A DNA stretch of 64,000 nucleotides. It comes from Oegoconia quadripuncta. Lineage: Eukaryota; Arthropoda; Insecta; Lepidoptera; Autostichidae. Each line of letters begins with the position of its first letter. The first letter of the stretch is position 1. A model generated the notes under the pieces. That model was not told the DNA's origin. It did no database searches and saw only the letters and a list, made by a program, of their open reading frames with translations. Where the stretch lies: positions 23,743,771-23,807,770 of the forward strand of contig OX438743.1 of assembly GCA_949316235.1 (NCBI GenBank). Direction: 5' to 3'. The translations under genes were made by a program, and so were the position numbers. Shown here in pieces: positions 12,631 to 24,600 of the stretch.

Positions 12631-13083
12631 CTCGCCGCCGGGCGTCGTGCGGAGGGCGAGAGATCGGCTTTCTTCGCTTCGCTTGTAAATTGTCACTGAT
12701 TTTTCCAACTCTCAAAAAGAAACACTATCACCATGGTAGGGGGAACACCGTTTCACATTCGGATCCGCGTATGCCGGGGGTGTCGGAGAACCAGGAGGCA
12801 CTCGCTCCGTGAGCGGGTCGGCGAGAGACTGAGCAGAGGTCGGCGCGCGGCGGGGAGACGCGGGCGGAAGGAGCGGGGCAGGGAGGCGGCGGCGGCCATT
12901 ATCGAGCGGTGACGTCAGCGCGCGCAGCGCCGCGCCACCACGCGCCGTGCTGAGGCCGCGGGACGAGCCGTTAGCCGCGACGCGGATGCGCCACGCCGCC
13001 CGCCCTCCGCCGTCCCGCGCCGCACTACCACCAACAACACGCTTATCGCCCGATAACGAACCCGGCACATGCATTTACGATGC
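12631..13083 (-). promoter_or_regulatory. GC-rich 5' leader/promoter region of the IRF2BP gene
   Basis: About 450 bases of CpG-rich DNA in an AT-rich genome lie just upstream of the start codon. They include a perfect CRE palindrome TGACGTCA at 12910-12917 and a GCGGCCAT motif near 12887 (Pho/YY1-like core). There is no clear TATA box. The transcription start cannot be placed, and an additional 5' non-coding exon further upstream (for example near 13.9 kb) is possible. Confidence 0.55.
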
Positions 13084-15689
13084 CTATACGACTTAGCAGA
13101 TGCAACGTGAAAGCAGCCAGCTAGTGGAAAGATTCGAACCGCACAAATGCAACAGCGGAGAAATCATTGTAGACATTGTAGGTACCAGTAATAAAACGTT
13201 TGAAGATAATGTAAAGTTACGATAGGCTAAACTTAAAGATTAACACGCTGTCTGTCACCATTACGACATTATTTTGTTACGTTTTTGATAGGATTCTATA
13301 TAAAAAGTTGTAAACATTCAAGTAACTCAATTTTGAGAAGGGCAATCGACAAAAACTCAACAAAGAATATCAAATTTCAAACGTTACTACGCAGTAAAAT
13401 GCAGAGCGACCCATGAATGAGCAAGAAATAATGTACTGGTGACAGCTAAGCTATAATTTAACGAAGGGACGGACGACGCTGTTGAGATTCGTGTTTTGGG
13501 AGCGAAATACGTAAATAATGCCTACGGAATTGGTGACTCTGAGGTGATAGATCGGTCAGACTATACGTATCAGTCAGTGTGGGCCATTGACAAAATGAAT
13601 CACGAACTCGCCACACATTCCGTGAAGTCCTCGATTGCGCTAACATTGTCTGTATTATTCAACGAAAGTAAACAGCTGCTGTTGTAGAATAACAATTAAT
13701 GTTAACGCGTACAGTCGACGTGCTTGATACATTAAATTTCAATCTATTCTCGCTCGGTTTCCTTTCGAACGGCTGCATTCTAAATTATTATTACCAAGCA
13801 ACACGAACGAACGGATCCGGCTGGAAGACGGGAGCGGGGGACGCGACCGGTGTGGCGGCCATCTTGAGACGTGACGTCACGTGACGAGTCAGCCGAGCGT
13901 GCGGCGCGGCAACGTCGCACAAGCACTCGCGCGCTACGTTGCCGCTCATTTCTGTTGTGCTTTAATAATAATGAAGGCTCATCGCTTTTTGTATGCGAAC
14001 GAGGATCGGAGAAAAAACAGTTATGTGGTCGGCCAGGTAAACGTGGATGACGAACTAATCGTGCGCCGCATTGGGGCCTCACTATACCTACACATACTAC
14101 TCGCTGCGTTTGCCAACAATGCAATACGTAATGGCGTTCGATTACTTTACGATAAATGGGCCTACTTGAAATCTGCATTAGCTGACTAACAATGTCAAAT
14201 TAATACTGATATAATTAGCTTAGAATCACAAGGATACTGACGATGATATCTATAATGGAATTGGTTTGATGAAAGATCTAAAGTAGTACTTGTGGAACTG
14301 TTCACTCTACTATGCTTTGCTAAAATGCAAAGCAGATGTTAAGCTACTTACTATGCATTTTGAGTTTTAAGGCTGTCGTAAAGTTACTACAAATTGTACG
14401 CTACTTCTTAACATAGAAACCAGATGAATCTTCGTGGTTTACTCATAAACATCGCTAGGAAAAAGATCTGAAATTTTAAAATACGGATTATTTTTAACAA
14501 GAACGATATTATTTCAAAATATGTTGTCGAGTCAAGTAACTTGACCCTCTATTGTGTTGCGCAGGTAATTCATCAAAAAGGTTTGCGTTGCAAAAGGATT
14601 TAAGTTTTATGATATCATTGAAGCGAATTCTTTGATCAAATTCTAAGCGATTATTGGTTAATGTCTTCAATTCAATGCCACAATAGTAAAATAGATACAA
14701 GTACCTATCTGTTGATGGAACGCTGATGCCAAAGGGTTGCAAAATCATCTGCAGAACATCAGCAAGCATACAGAATGTTCGAGGAAAGGAGGAAAATCAC
14801 TGCATACACAAACATGTTAAATCGCGAGAATGGTGACAATGAAAATTTTAAATTGTAGATGAAGCGACTTTTGGGTAACGTGATCAAGTTAGCTCTCAAC
14901 GAACTAAGTTCCGGCAGTAGAGTAGTCAATTCTGCTTCACCTTTTTTTCCAATTCAGTATGGCGCCGAAATTTGCAATCAAGTAATCGAATTTACCTTTG
15001 AATTCGTTTTGTCTCTTCACGGCTGAAAGACTAATTCGATTTAGGTCCAAATAATTTAGGAAGGAGACTTTCAAATGTTAACTTAATTTCTCCGAAAAGT
15101 GGTTTAACAACGCAACCAGTTATTCATGTCTGAATTCAGTTTAACGAGATTATATAATATCTAGACGTGAAATGTTTTGTTAAATTCTCCTTTTTTTCGT
15201 TAAAAACCAGTGACGCAAGAAAAGGGACAATGCAGCACCAAAATGGCTGAACCGATTTCCAAACGGTTTTTTATCATCGAAAGCCGATGTTTGTGAGAAG
15301 GAAATATATAATTTGACTTTTGACACAGTAAACTTCTTTTTTTTCTGAATTTACAGTCTTTAGTAATTACTTAACGTTATTATCGAATCAACTTTTGCCA
15401 CCGAGACAAGAAAGAATCCACGTACCGTACGTTATCTTTACTATGATACCAAATCAGTATCTAATCGGTGCAATATAAATTTTTAGTTGTTTTTAACCGA
15501 GATACCTAGCCCGAGAATGCTATCATGTCTGCGATTACGCATGTTACAAAACAACAACTTTATCTTTACTCAGGTTGTTGAATTCTAGGTCATTACATGT
15601 CTGTTTATATGGAACGATTACGCCTAGCTCCTGCTTATTGATCAGACGGTGTTATTATTATTCAATTTTAATAATAAGTAATATTATTT
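13084..15689. other. intergenic region upstream of IRF2BP
   Basis: No gene is supported. The only marked feature is a GC-rich patch at 13800-13960. The rest is AT-rich sequence without recognisable repeats. Confidence 0.45.
13850..13890. promoter_or_regulatory. composite Pho/YY1-like, CRE and E-box cluster
   Basis: GGCGGCCATCTTG is followed by the overlapping palindromes TGACGTCA (13872-13879) and CACGTG (13878-13883). Such a cluster is typical of CpG-rich promoters. It lies 1.2 kb upstream of the IRF2BP start codon and could mark a distal promoter or 5' non-coding exon. Confidence 0.4.
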
Positions 15690-15922
15690 GACGACCGATT
15701 GGTGTAGTGGATAGTGACCCTATCAGCGAAACCAACGGTTGCGGGTTCGAATCCCGCGACGGGTAAATGTTTGTATGATGAATACGAACATTTATTCCCG
15801 AGTCTTGGATGTTTATATAAATATTTATGTATGTTTATCCGTTATCTAGTATCCATAGCACAAGCTTTGCTTAGTTTGGGACTAGATGATTGGTGTAAGT
15901 GTCCGAAATATTTATTTATTAA
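15690..15922 (+). mobile_element. tRNA-derived SINE, family 1
   Basis: The head has an A box (TGGTGTAGTGGATAGTGAC) and a B box (GGTTCGAATCC). A unique body follows and the tail is CGAAATATTTATTTATT. The same layout recurs at 32573, and more diverged at 19281, 44446 and 60939. Confidence 0.85.
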
Positions 15923-17404
15923 TAATGATAGTTTGCTCCATAAGATTTGCAGTTACATTTCTCTTTGGAGATTTTCAAGATTTGAACCGTTTCCTTTTGA
16001 ATGAATGTGTTCTAACAATTGAATATGAATGATCTATCATTAAGGTGCTTTATTGAAGTAGACTCTAAAACAAGAGCGGAAAACTAGAATAACATCTGAC
16101 CCAATGAAAAAACATAACCACGCAATACAGAACGATCTAATCATAAGCTTACAGAAATAACTAGTCGATACGGTTTATTACCCCGATGACAACCAAAACG
16201 TGTACCAATGCAATCTCGTGTAACGCGCATGCGCGAGAATCCCTTTCCGTTTTTAAAACTATGCTAGCCACATCAACGCTTTGTTTATTTACATCTAGGT
16301 AGTGTACCTAACGCACGTAATTGACGACCATTCGGGTATTTAAGCTGTTTAATATTCAATGCGGGTTTACATTAGCATTTACATTTTAATTGGTTCGAGG
16401 GCAAGGAAGTTATTACACGACCGAGCGGTTAGTCACGCCCGTGGAGTTGCGTTTGGTTATTGATTTTCTGGACCTGTGCGTCTCTTTTGTGAACAACTCT
16501 GTACCTATATACGTGATTGTTGAATTGTCGCTATCTTTATCGCTTATCTTAGTACTTATCGATAGGTATGAAGCGTTATCAGGACTTATAATAATAAAGG
16601 CACAATTTCCTCACGTTGCATTTTCGTCGTGGACTGGACAAAGAAAACGAGCGGTTGCGGTCTCAAGATGAGATTTGATCTTCGCATGTTATCGGTATTG
16701 TTCACAGTTAATCGTAATGAAGTTGATAATTACAATTGTCTCGTTTGATACTGCACTATTAATAGTGAAATTTCACAGTTCATACGATTAAAATTTTAAA
16801 CTTATGAACTGTGAATGTAATCGAATTTCTGGCAAAAATTATTCATGCATAGGAAATTTTCGTACATGATTTAAATTGGTGACAAACTCGCTGTAGAAAA
16901 GTGAAAATTGCATCAAAATCGATCTGTTGGACTTACTAACTAGTTTTTAACCCCAGACATGTAGGAAGTTATATAATATTTACTTGGGGAGACGATTTTT
17001 TTGATGACCAGTGTATATATCTATTATTAAATTAATAAAATCATCGATAACAATCTCAAGTGTAATAATACTCATTCCGAATCCATCCATAATTTTCTCA
17101 ACTCCGTCGTTACCTAAAGTAGCTTGTAGGTACAAGAAATTGATTCCCCCAACTCATCCAGGCGGAGCAGGGTTCCTCACGTATAATGTGTCGGGGTGGC
17201 TGGATCGATGATGGTACCGCAGAGCGCATGCGCCGACCCGCACCCATAACACGTGTCAATGTTTATTTACGTTCCCTGCGAACTAATGAGATGACTATAG
17301 TTTCAGCATTACTTGATCAGCGACAATTACCATTTAATTATCTAGTTATTACTAGATCATTAAATTATTGCAGTTCCAGACTATTATCTGGAATAAATAA
17401 ATAT
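15923..17404. other. AT-rich region, nothing recognised
   Basis: No exon, RNA gene or known repeat could be supported. Confidence 0.45.
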
Positions 17405-17690
17405 ATATAAATATCTTTGTACATACACACAGCGCCATCTAGTTCCACACTAAGCAACTAGGCTTGTATTATGGATACCAGATGGTTGATAAACTACACA
17501 AATACATTTTTTTTTGTAAATAAATACTTATTATAAATTAAAACATCCATAACTCGGGTACACATGTCCGTATTCATCACACAAACATACCTATGCCACA
17601 GATTACTAATAAGTTACTAAAGTCCTATGCCCCTAGCGGGACTTGAACCCGCAATCTTTTGTTATAGTGGTCAGAGTTGCTAACTAAGTA
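17405..17690 (-). mobile_element. tRNA-derived SINE, family 1b, interrupted
   Basis: This is the reverse complement of the element at 28781 and 43475: head with CTAGCGGGACTTGAACCCGC, tail with CAGCGCCATCTAGTTCCAC. A stretch of about 35 bases (17593-17628, containing AGATTACTAATAAGTTACT) interrupts the body. The same words occur at 41308. Confidence 0.75.
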
Positions 17691-17849
17691 ATGCCACATA
17701 AGATAAAGGATCTGGTTCAGCATAATGCTGACAGACTGGCTGCTGCTCAGCGCTGATTTTCAGCTAGACCCCCTTTTTGAGTTTGCTAGCTGACGTTTGC
17801 TCACGTGCTTCAGCTATGGTGTGTCTATAAACTCAATATCTTAATTTTG

Positions 17850-17935
17850 ACAATATTAACGCGACGCAGACACAATTGGGAATCAATTGTTTGCGGTCAC
17901 CCGGTCACCGGTGACCGGCGCGGCTGTCAAACGCT
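17850..17935 (-). repeat. repeat with GGTCACCGGTGACC palindrome (copy 1 of 3)
   Basis: A 14-bp perfect palindrome adjoins GCAAACAATTGATT and AATTGTGTCTGCG on the minus strand. The same order of words occurs on the plus strand at 56840 and 57350. I do not recognise the family. Confidence 0.55.
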
Positions 17936-17974
17936 TAAACTATAAAAGCTTAAATAGAATGAAATACATAGAAT

Positions 17975-18440
17975 AGGAGCGTCGGTGGCTCAGCGGTTAA
18001 GATGTGGTCTCACAATTTGGGTGGTTCGGGTTTGATTCACAGGCAGGCCATGTACCAATGAGTTTTTAAATTTAATTACTTATGTGCATTTATCAGACTG
18101 CTCCTAAACGGTGAAGGAAACATCATGAGGAAACCTGCATGTCTGAGAAATAAAAATTCAAAGGCATGTGAAGTCATTGATTGGGCCAGCGTGGTGGACT
18201 ACGGCCCATACTCCCTCATATACGAGGGAAGGCCTATATCGTGCGCTCCCATGCCACCTGTGTAATTATTATTTTTATACTTGTATTTAAATATTAATAA
18301 CCACCCTAAGGACCTATTTGTCTCAACAGATAGCGGCAGAGACCCCTAGCAGCAGACCATTGTCTGGAGAGTAGGCTCCCCACGCTTCCCTTCAGGAAGC
18401 GTGAGAAGAATACCACTATGCCGATTCACGCTTTGGCATT
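17975..18440 (+). mobile_element. tRNA-headed SINE or short retroposon of a different family
   Basis: A box GGTGGCTCAGCGGTTAAG and a B-box-like GGTTCGGGTTTGATTC are followed by CATGAGGAAACCTGCATG, a phrase I associate with a common lepidopteran SINE. The 3' boundary is approximate. Confidence 0.6.
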
Positions 18441-18516
18441 TGGGGAACATAACGCTCAGTGTAGATATGGGTAACTCATCTAATTTGTGAACCGGCTCGT
18501 ACATCAGCTCAATTTA

Positions 18517-18765
18517 TACAGGGTGAAATTTAATTCGTTTAATTCCTGTATGCTGATGACTACACTCCTCATTATGAACAACTTTCCGCTGGAGAGCATA
18601 GTCGAATTCAGCCAAAAATTGTTGTTCCATACTAAAAGTGGTTTTAGAATGGTTTACTTTGTATGATTAATCGAATTCGACTATGGTTTCTTGGAGAAAG
18701 TTATTCGTAATTAAGAGTGACGTCACTAGTTTATCGGAATTAAACGAAATTCTGCCTGTATACAC
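18517..18765. repeat. MITE of the CAGGGTGAAATT family, complete copy
   Basis: Imperfect terminal inverted repeats: left CAGGGTGAAATTTAATTCGT near 18523, and a right end whose reverse complement starts CAGGCAGAATTTCGTTTAAT. Both ends abut TATA, consistent with insertion at TA by an IS630/Tc1/mariner-type transposase. It has no coding capacity. Confidence 0.7.
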
Positions 18766-19089
18766 GCTGATGAAGCAACTCGCGCGAGCATTATGGTTGA
18801 AACGGCTCAAACATATCAAATCAAAGAACATATATTTCATAGGATAAAACTATCACTTGAAAACGCCACATTTTTTAGCTTATTATTAAAATTGCTGACA
18901 TTACTGCTCATTCACAATGCTGACTCTCAAGAGAACGTAGAAATCGAAATATAAATAGTTTCATAACCTGTTATCAAAAAACCAAACCGATACAGCAAAA
19001 ATGCGTACCGACCCATCTCTATTGTAAATTAAATACGTGCCGCACGCACACACACACAACATAGCAAGCCCAAGCTATTAACCGATATC

Positions 19090-19166
19090 GGCCGTCTCGG
19101 CCGCCATTGTGCGACTTGCGCGCGCGGCAGCCAGCGTCCTTTTACGTCACAAAGAAAACAAAAATA
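19090..19166 (+). promoter_or_regulatory. probable promoter/5' leader of THAP gene A
   Basis: A short CpG-rich block with GGCCGCCATTG near 19101 and TTACGTCAC near 19141 lies immediately upstream of the THAP start codon. No TATA box is seen. Confidence 0.45.
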
Positions 19167-20100
19167 ATGCCATCTTGTGTAGTGAAATTGTGTAAAAATA
19201 ATACGACTATGCAAAAAAAGCGTCAAGGGATTACCTTTCATAGGTAAGATAGTCATTTGTCAGAGAATAATAAATGCATTTCGATTGGTAGGTGTAGTTG
19301 ATGTGACCCTGTCAGCGAAACCAATGGTTGCGGGTTCGAATCCCGAGGGATATGTTTTGTGTCATAAATAACATTTATTCCCGAGTCATGGATGTTTATA
19401 TAAATATTTTTGTATTTTTATTCGTTTACAAGCTTTATACAAGCTTTGCCTAGTTCGGGTGGGGCTAGATGATTGGTGTAAAAGTCCGAAATATTTATTT
19501 ATTTCTGTTATAAAAGTTCTGTTCAATAAAATATAAATGAACTCTTCATTTAACCAAAAGGAATTAGAAGTGCTGATTATCCATATAATAATCCAAACCG
19601 CGCTTAGATATGGAAGTTCTAAAAAGAAAAACTGTATTCTTCAATTTCCAGTATAAAAACAAACTCAACAATGGCGTCGATTCGGATGTACACCAACTAA
19701 ACTAAAACCAGTTTTGGAGTGGTGCCGTCACATCGTACTGTTCCAGGGAGAAAGAAACAGTACTACTTTAAAACTGGTTTCAGTTTAGGTTAGTTGGTGT
19801 ACATTTTTATCGACACCATTATCGTACTAAAATACTTACACGAAACTTGAGAGATCTGTTTTACAATGATATTTGTATTCTATATAATCGATACTCGTTA
19901 TAATTTTTTTTTTTAGGTTTCCCGCAGGAAATGAGCCATGGAAAAGTGATTGGGTAAGCATAATAAGAAACTGCAGAGGTGAAGACGACTGGATCCCATC
20001 CAAAACTAGTGTGATATGCAGTGCACATTTTGATGCAAGTGATTTCTATTCAACCACAAATGGACTTCGTCGCGTGATTACATATGCTGTTCCAAAAATA
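19167..20100 (+). CDS. THAP-type zinc-finger protein, gene A (two 5' coding exons; 3' end not found)
   Basis: Exon 1 is 19167-19243 and exon 2 is 19917-20100, joined with correct phase across a GT-AG intron into 87 codons. The product is a full THAP DNA-binding domain: Cys4 and Cys9 (MPSCVVKLC), the FHRFPAG loop, Trp in DWVSIIR, ICSAHFD supplying the last Cys and His, and an AVPKI box. THAP fingers read DNA through the minor and major grooves and are found in transcription factors and in P-element-type transposases. Exon 2 ends at a strong donor (GTAAGT) in phase 0 with no stop, so at least one further exon must exist. None is evident before the BEL/Pao insertion at 21074; the exon at 52210 is phase-compatible. 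Intron 1 contains a SINE and a MITE. Confidence 0.8.
19281..19505 (+). mobile_element. tRNA-derived SINE, family 1, diverged, in THAP A intron 1
   Basis: Same head and tail as the copy at 15690 (B box GGTTCGAATCC, tail CCGAAATATTTATTTATT), with several deletions. Confidence 0.75.
19675..19830. repeat. foldback MITE (GTACACCAACTAAACT ends), copy 1
   Basis: About 45-bp terminal inverted repeats run from ATGGCGTCGATTCGG to CGACACCATT, enclosing a short unique core. A second copy with inverted core lies at 30243-30405. It sits in THAP A intron 1. Confidence 0.7.
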
Positions 20101-21068
20101 GTAAGTAGAATACAGTGCTGAAGGGTCCATACAGGTCGAGTCCCATCGGCTTACCTTTTAGAAGTGATCCCACCGATCCACTTTTCATTATTTCATAGTT
20201 ATTTGATATACAAGAGTGCAAAGTTACTTTTTAACCGCGTGCTCAACTTTGATGACCGAGCAAGCGAAGGATTCAAAAATTAGAATCCTGAGCGTTAACG
20301 AGACTATCAAAAGAGCACAAGGTGAAAAATCTTTGCACTCGAGTGCAACACGTAACTTGTCATCCCCCCTCAGCGAGGAAATGACTAATTGTTTTCAAGT
20401 TTCTTATTTATAATAATACCTACGATGTCAAAACAAAATGGCGCGCGCAAAGCAAATTAAAAACAAAAGCACTCCAAGGAGGTTCAGAGTCTGAGTTTTT
20501 AACAAATTTTAAAAAGGAATTGGAAGTAAATAGGTTTAATGATGTTTTGGAATCACATACCTAGTGCGCGCGATGTTCTAAATTCAAATTTACTTTAACC
20601 TCAAGCGGATAAAAACGGCTTTTGTGCTCAGATATTGAATAGTAAAAATACCATTTCCGAGGTGGGGGGATGAAAAAGTATTTTTATTGTTATTATTCCG
20701 CGGCTTACCTACGGGTGTGAAATTGATATAAGTAAGCTGACGCCAGCCGGCTTACATGTTATGTCTCTTTCTAATTTAGGCTTACATGTTTTATCTAGAT
20801 TTCGTAACCCCAAAACATTTTTATTAAATGCCTATAAAACCAACACATCATATTATAATCCCTTGGTTACGATTTTATTATGAGTTGTGATTCTGTTGTT
20901 GTGATTCCCCAATAGACATATTCGACTTTAGAACCATTTAAAAGGCTAGTAAAAGATGTCCTCAATTGACCTCTATCCCAATTTTACTTTGATGCTCAGC
21001 TACATGATCCGTCAAAGCTAAAAGTGTTATATTCTGTCAGTATTCTTAAAAAAAAAAATACAATAATA
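20101..21068. other. region between THAP A exon 2 and the BEL/Pao element
   Basis: No further exon of THAP A and no recognised repeat can be supported here. Confidence 0.45.
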
Positions 21069-21073
21069 AAGCT

Positions 21074-21610
21074 TGTTGACGACACTCGCCACAATAAACG
21101 AAGAGGTGCCGAATACGGCGGGTACGAAGAGGCGCGACGATACGAGCGGGACGAACACACACTGCTCACTTGAATGAGCGAAGCCGGGGCACAAACACTA
21201 TACAGGATGCACACAAAGAAAACTAAAACTTTCTTCTTATTATTTATTCTTCACTGTTTATATAAGACTGAGCGCACTGTAACTGGTAAAATAAGACTGA
21301 CTAACTGCACGCAGGCAGCTTTCCTATATGCAAAGGGTTGGCACCCAACTAGTATCTGAATTGGGCAGATTGATATTTACAATGTCTCTCTCTAACATTA
21401 AGTTACAAAGTGGGTAGTCTAACTAAACATTTTCTACGTCTACCCCAACTCAAACTATTCAACATACAATGTAGGTAGTTATACAAATCAAATTCTACAA
21501 CTACCTTATCCCAAAACGATTCAAAACATAATAAGGGTAATCAAAGAAAGTAATATAATTAATAACAAAATTACCCACATAACACTTAACAATTATTGCG
21601 CTGCCCAACA
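21074..21610 (-). repeat. 3' LTR of the BEL/Pao element
   Basis: 537 bp, identical to 27523-28059 except for one base. On the minus strand it starts TGTTGGGCAG and ends GTCAACA. Confidence 0.95.
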
Positions 21611-21623
21611 CTTCCACCCCCTT
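21611..21623 (-). promoter_or_regulatory. polypurine tract (plus-strand primer) of BEL/Pao
   Basis: AAGGGGGTGGAAG on the minus strand directly abuts the 3' LTR, the position required for plus-strand priming. Confidence 0.85.
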
Positions 21624-21633
21624 GTACGAGGGT

Positions 21634-24600
21634 TCAGCCAAGTACAATATCAGTGGGCAGCACAATAAGTCGAGCAACGGGACGTCGCAGCGTCCCACGT
21701 GTGGTCTTAACGTCTACCATACGGACTCTACTGTCTTTTGCACATATCAATTTTTTCACAATGCCTTTCGGCCACTGATTACGAGGTAATGCACTATCAC
21801 AAATCAACACTAAATCATTTTCTTTAATGGCGGGTACATCGTCAGTCCATTTGCCACGTTTTTGCAGGGTTGGCAGGTACTCACGGCGCCATCTGTGCCA
21901 AAACATGTCAGCCAACGCGTTTGCTCTCTTCCACAATCGTCGCGCGTCGTTGTCTCCAGGGTCGATTTTAGCGAAAGGTGCATCTCCAGCTGCTGTGCCA
22001 AGCAACAAGTGGTTCGGGGTAAGTACTACTGGCCCGGTTGGATCGTCAGGAACATAAGTCAAAGGGCGGCTGTTTACCGTCAGTTCAGCCTCCAGAAGAA
22101 GTGTGTGGAGGACTTCTTCCCGTGGTGCTCTTTCTCTGAGGGTTGCTCGAAGTGCGTTTTTTATGGAGCGCACCAATCTTTCCCATACACCACCCATATG
22201 TGGAGCAGCAGGCGGGTTGAAAATCCACTGAATTTTGTAACGATCCACCATCTCGTTTGCCAGTTTGTCTTGGTTCATCTCTCGTAAGGCAGCTCTCAAT
22301 TCATTGCTGGCTCCGATGAAATTCGTTCCTCTGTCGCTTCTCATCGTTGCAGGTTGTCCACGTCGTGCGATCATTCGTCGAATTGATAGTATAGCCGAAT
22401 CAATGTTGAGCGACGCGGCTAATTCCATATGTACGGCGCGAGTGGAGAGGCATGTGATTAAAACTCCCCAACGCTTTTCTCGCCGTCTGCCGATCGTAAC
22501 TTCCATTGGGCCGAAGTAATCAATGCCACAATGTACAAAAGCTCGTCGTGAGGAAGTTATTCTTTCCGCAGGTAAGTCAGCCATTTTAGGAATCTGGGGC
22601 TGAGCTCGGGCAAGTCGGCAGGTTTGACACGAAGCGACAACTTTCTTCACTGTAGGCCGCAGGTGGGTCACCCAAAATCTCTCTCTCATAAGGTTGATCA
22701 CTTGTTCGTGGTGTGAGTGGAGGCCACGATTGTGATAGTCTCGAACTATTAGGCGTGTTATTGGGTCACGCCCGTCTAAGATTATGGGGTGACGTTCGTC
22801 CATATGTAACTCGTCGGCGGCACTTAATCGTCCTCGAACTCGAAGTAGACCATCTTCAAAAATCATCGGGTCAAGGGCTCGAAGTTTACTCCCTGACGAC
22901 ATTGATCGTCCGGCATTTAGCTCCTTGATTTCAGAACCAAATGAAGCCATCTGGGATTGGCGTAAAAGGATTCGTTCGGCGTCTAGCAGGTTGTGGCGAG
23001 TCAGAGCAGCGCTCTGTCGCCCTCGGCATCGTTGCACGAAGGTAAGGACGCGCGCAACAACGCGCTGCGCACGTTTCCAGGTTGAATGGCGCGCGATGTC
23101 GATCAGAGGCGGGGTTGCTTCTGTAGTGATGTGAGCGCGCTGTACACGCTCGCATTCTGCCTCGGATGTAGTTTCACCCTGCGCCTGTGCTGGCCACTCG
23201 TGCTGTGGAGAACAGAGAAAGGAAGGACCCGAAAACCAAATACTTTTATCCAAAGGCCAGCTCAACTTGGTGGCCTCGTCAGCCGGGTTCTGAAGAGAGG
23301 GTACCCAGCGCCAATCACTTCTCTCACTTTTTCGTTCTATCTCGCTTAAACGATGAGAAACGAAACGCTGATAATCACGCGCGTCAGACCTAATCCAATT
23401 CAGAACTGTTCTCGAATCAGTCCACAAAAATTTACGCTTTATAGGGACACAGAGTTCTTTACAAATAATATTAGCTAATCTACAGGCAAGAACGGCGGCT
23501 TGGAGTTCAAGACGAGGCACCGAAACTACTTTCAGGGGTGCTACGCGTGCTTTCCCAGAGATTAAAACACATTTGCGGTCACCGTTTACATCTGTTCCTA
23601 CTAGGTAGGCAGCAGCTGCATATGCTGCTTCGCTAGCGTCCCCAAAAACGTGTAACTCAAGGTTACCGTGGTCTAAACCATACCATCTAGGAATTTGCAC
23701 GTTTTTAATTTTATTCATATTGGATAACCAGCGAAACCAAGCTTCAGCTTCCCGATTATTGAGTTTATCATCCCAGTCAATGCCAGAACGCCAGATTTGT
23801 TGCATTAGGATTCGCGTTGGGATGATTGCTGGACATAAAAATCCAAGTGGGTCAAAAATTGACATTATTGCCCGTAAATATTCTCTCTTAGTAGGAGTGA
23901 CTTTTCCAGATGCTAATGCGGGAGGCAAACGTTTCAACGACACATCAAAACTTAAACAGTCGTTCTCGGGCGACCATATTAGGCCCAGGGTTCGCTCCAT
24001 TGGGATGCCTTGTTCGTTCTCAAGGCTTACTGTAGAGGGCGCTTCAGGTGAAAGTTCGGCACGTAAACTAGGAGAGTTTGTCACCCACCCCCTAATGTTG
24101 AAACCACCGGTAGCATGTACGTGGGTGACATCATTGATCAGCTTTCGGGCTGCATCATCAGAATCGACACTGTCCAAATAGTCATCCATATAATGCTTCG
24201 ATCTAATCGCTTGCACAGCCTCAGGGTGACTACTGGCAAAATCTTCAGCATTTTTATTTAAAATGTAAATCGCAGTAGTTGGGGATGAAGCAGCTCCGAA
24301 AATTAATGAACTCATGATATAGATATCAGGGTCACGGTTTCGATCTCGACCTCGCCACAAGAAAGACTGAGCAGGACGATCCTCCGGTCGAATTTTGACT
24401 CTCAAAAACATGTCAGCTATGTCAGCTTTTATAGCGACACGATTAAGTCTGAAGTTCATCAAAACTCCGAAGAGAGAATTTAACAAATCAGGACCGCTTA
24501 TGAGCTTATTATTAAGTGAGGATCCTTTATAGATTGCGGCAGCGTCAAAAACGAGTCGTAGTTTCCCTGGTTTATTAGGGTTCACCACTCCGAAATGAGG

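Noticed and set aside
12103..12699. 198-codon plus-strand frame
   Set aside because: Exactly antisense to IRF2BP exon 1, whose zinc finger is unmistakable.
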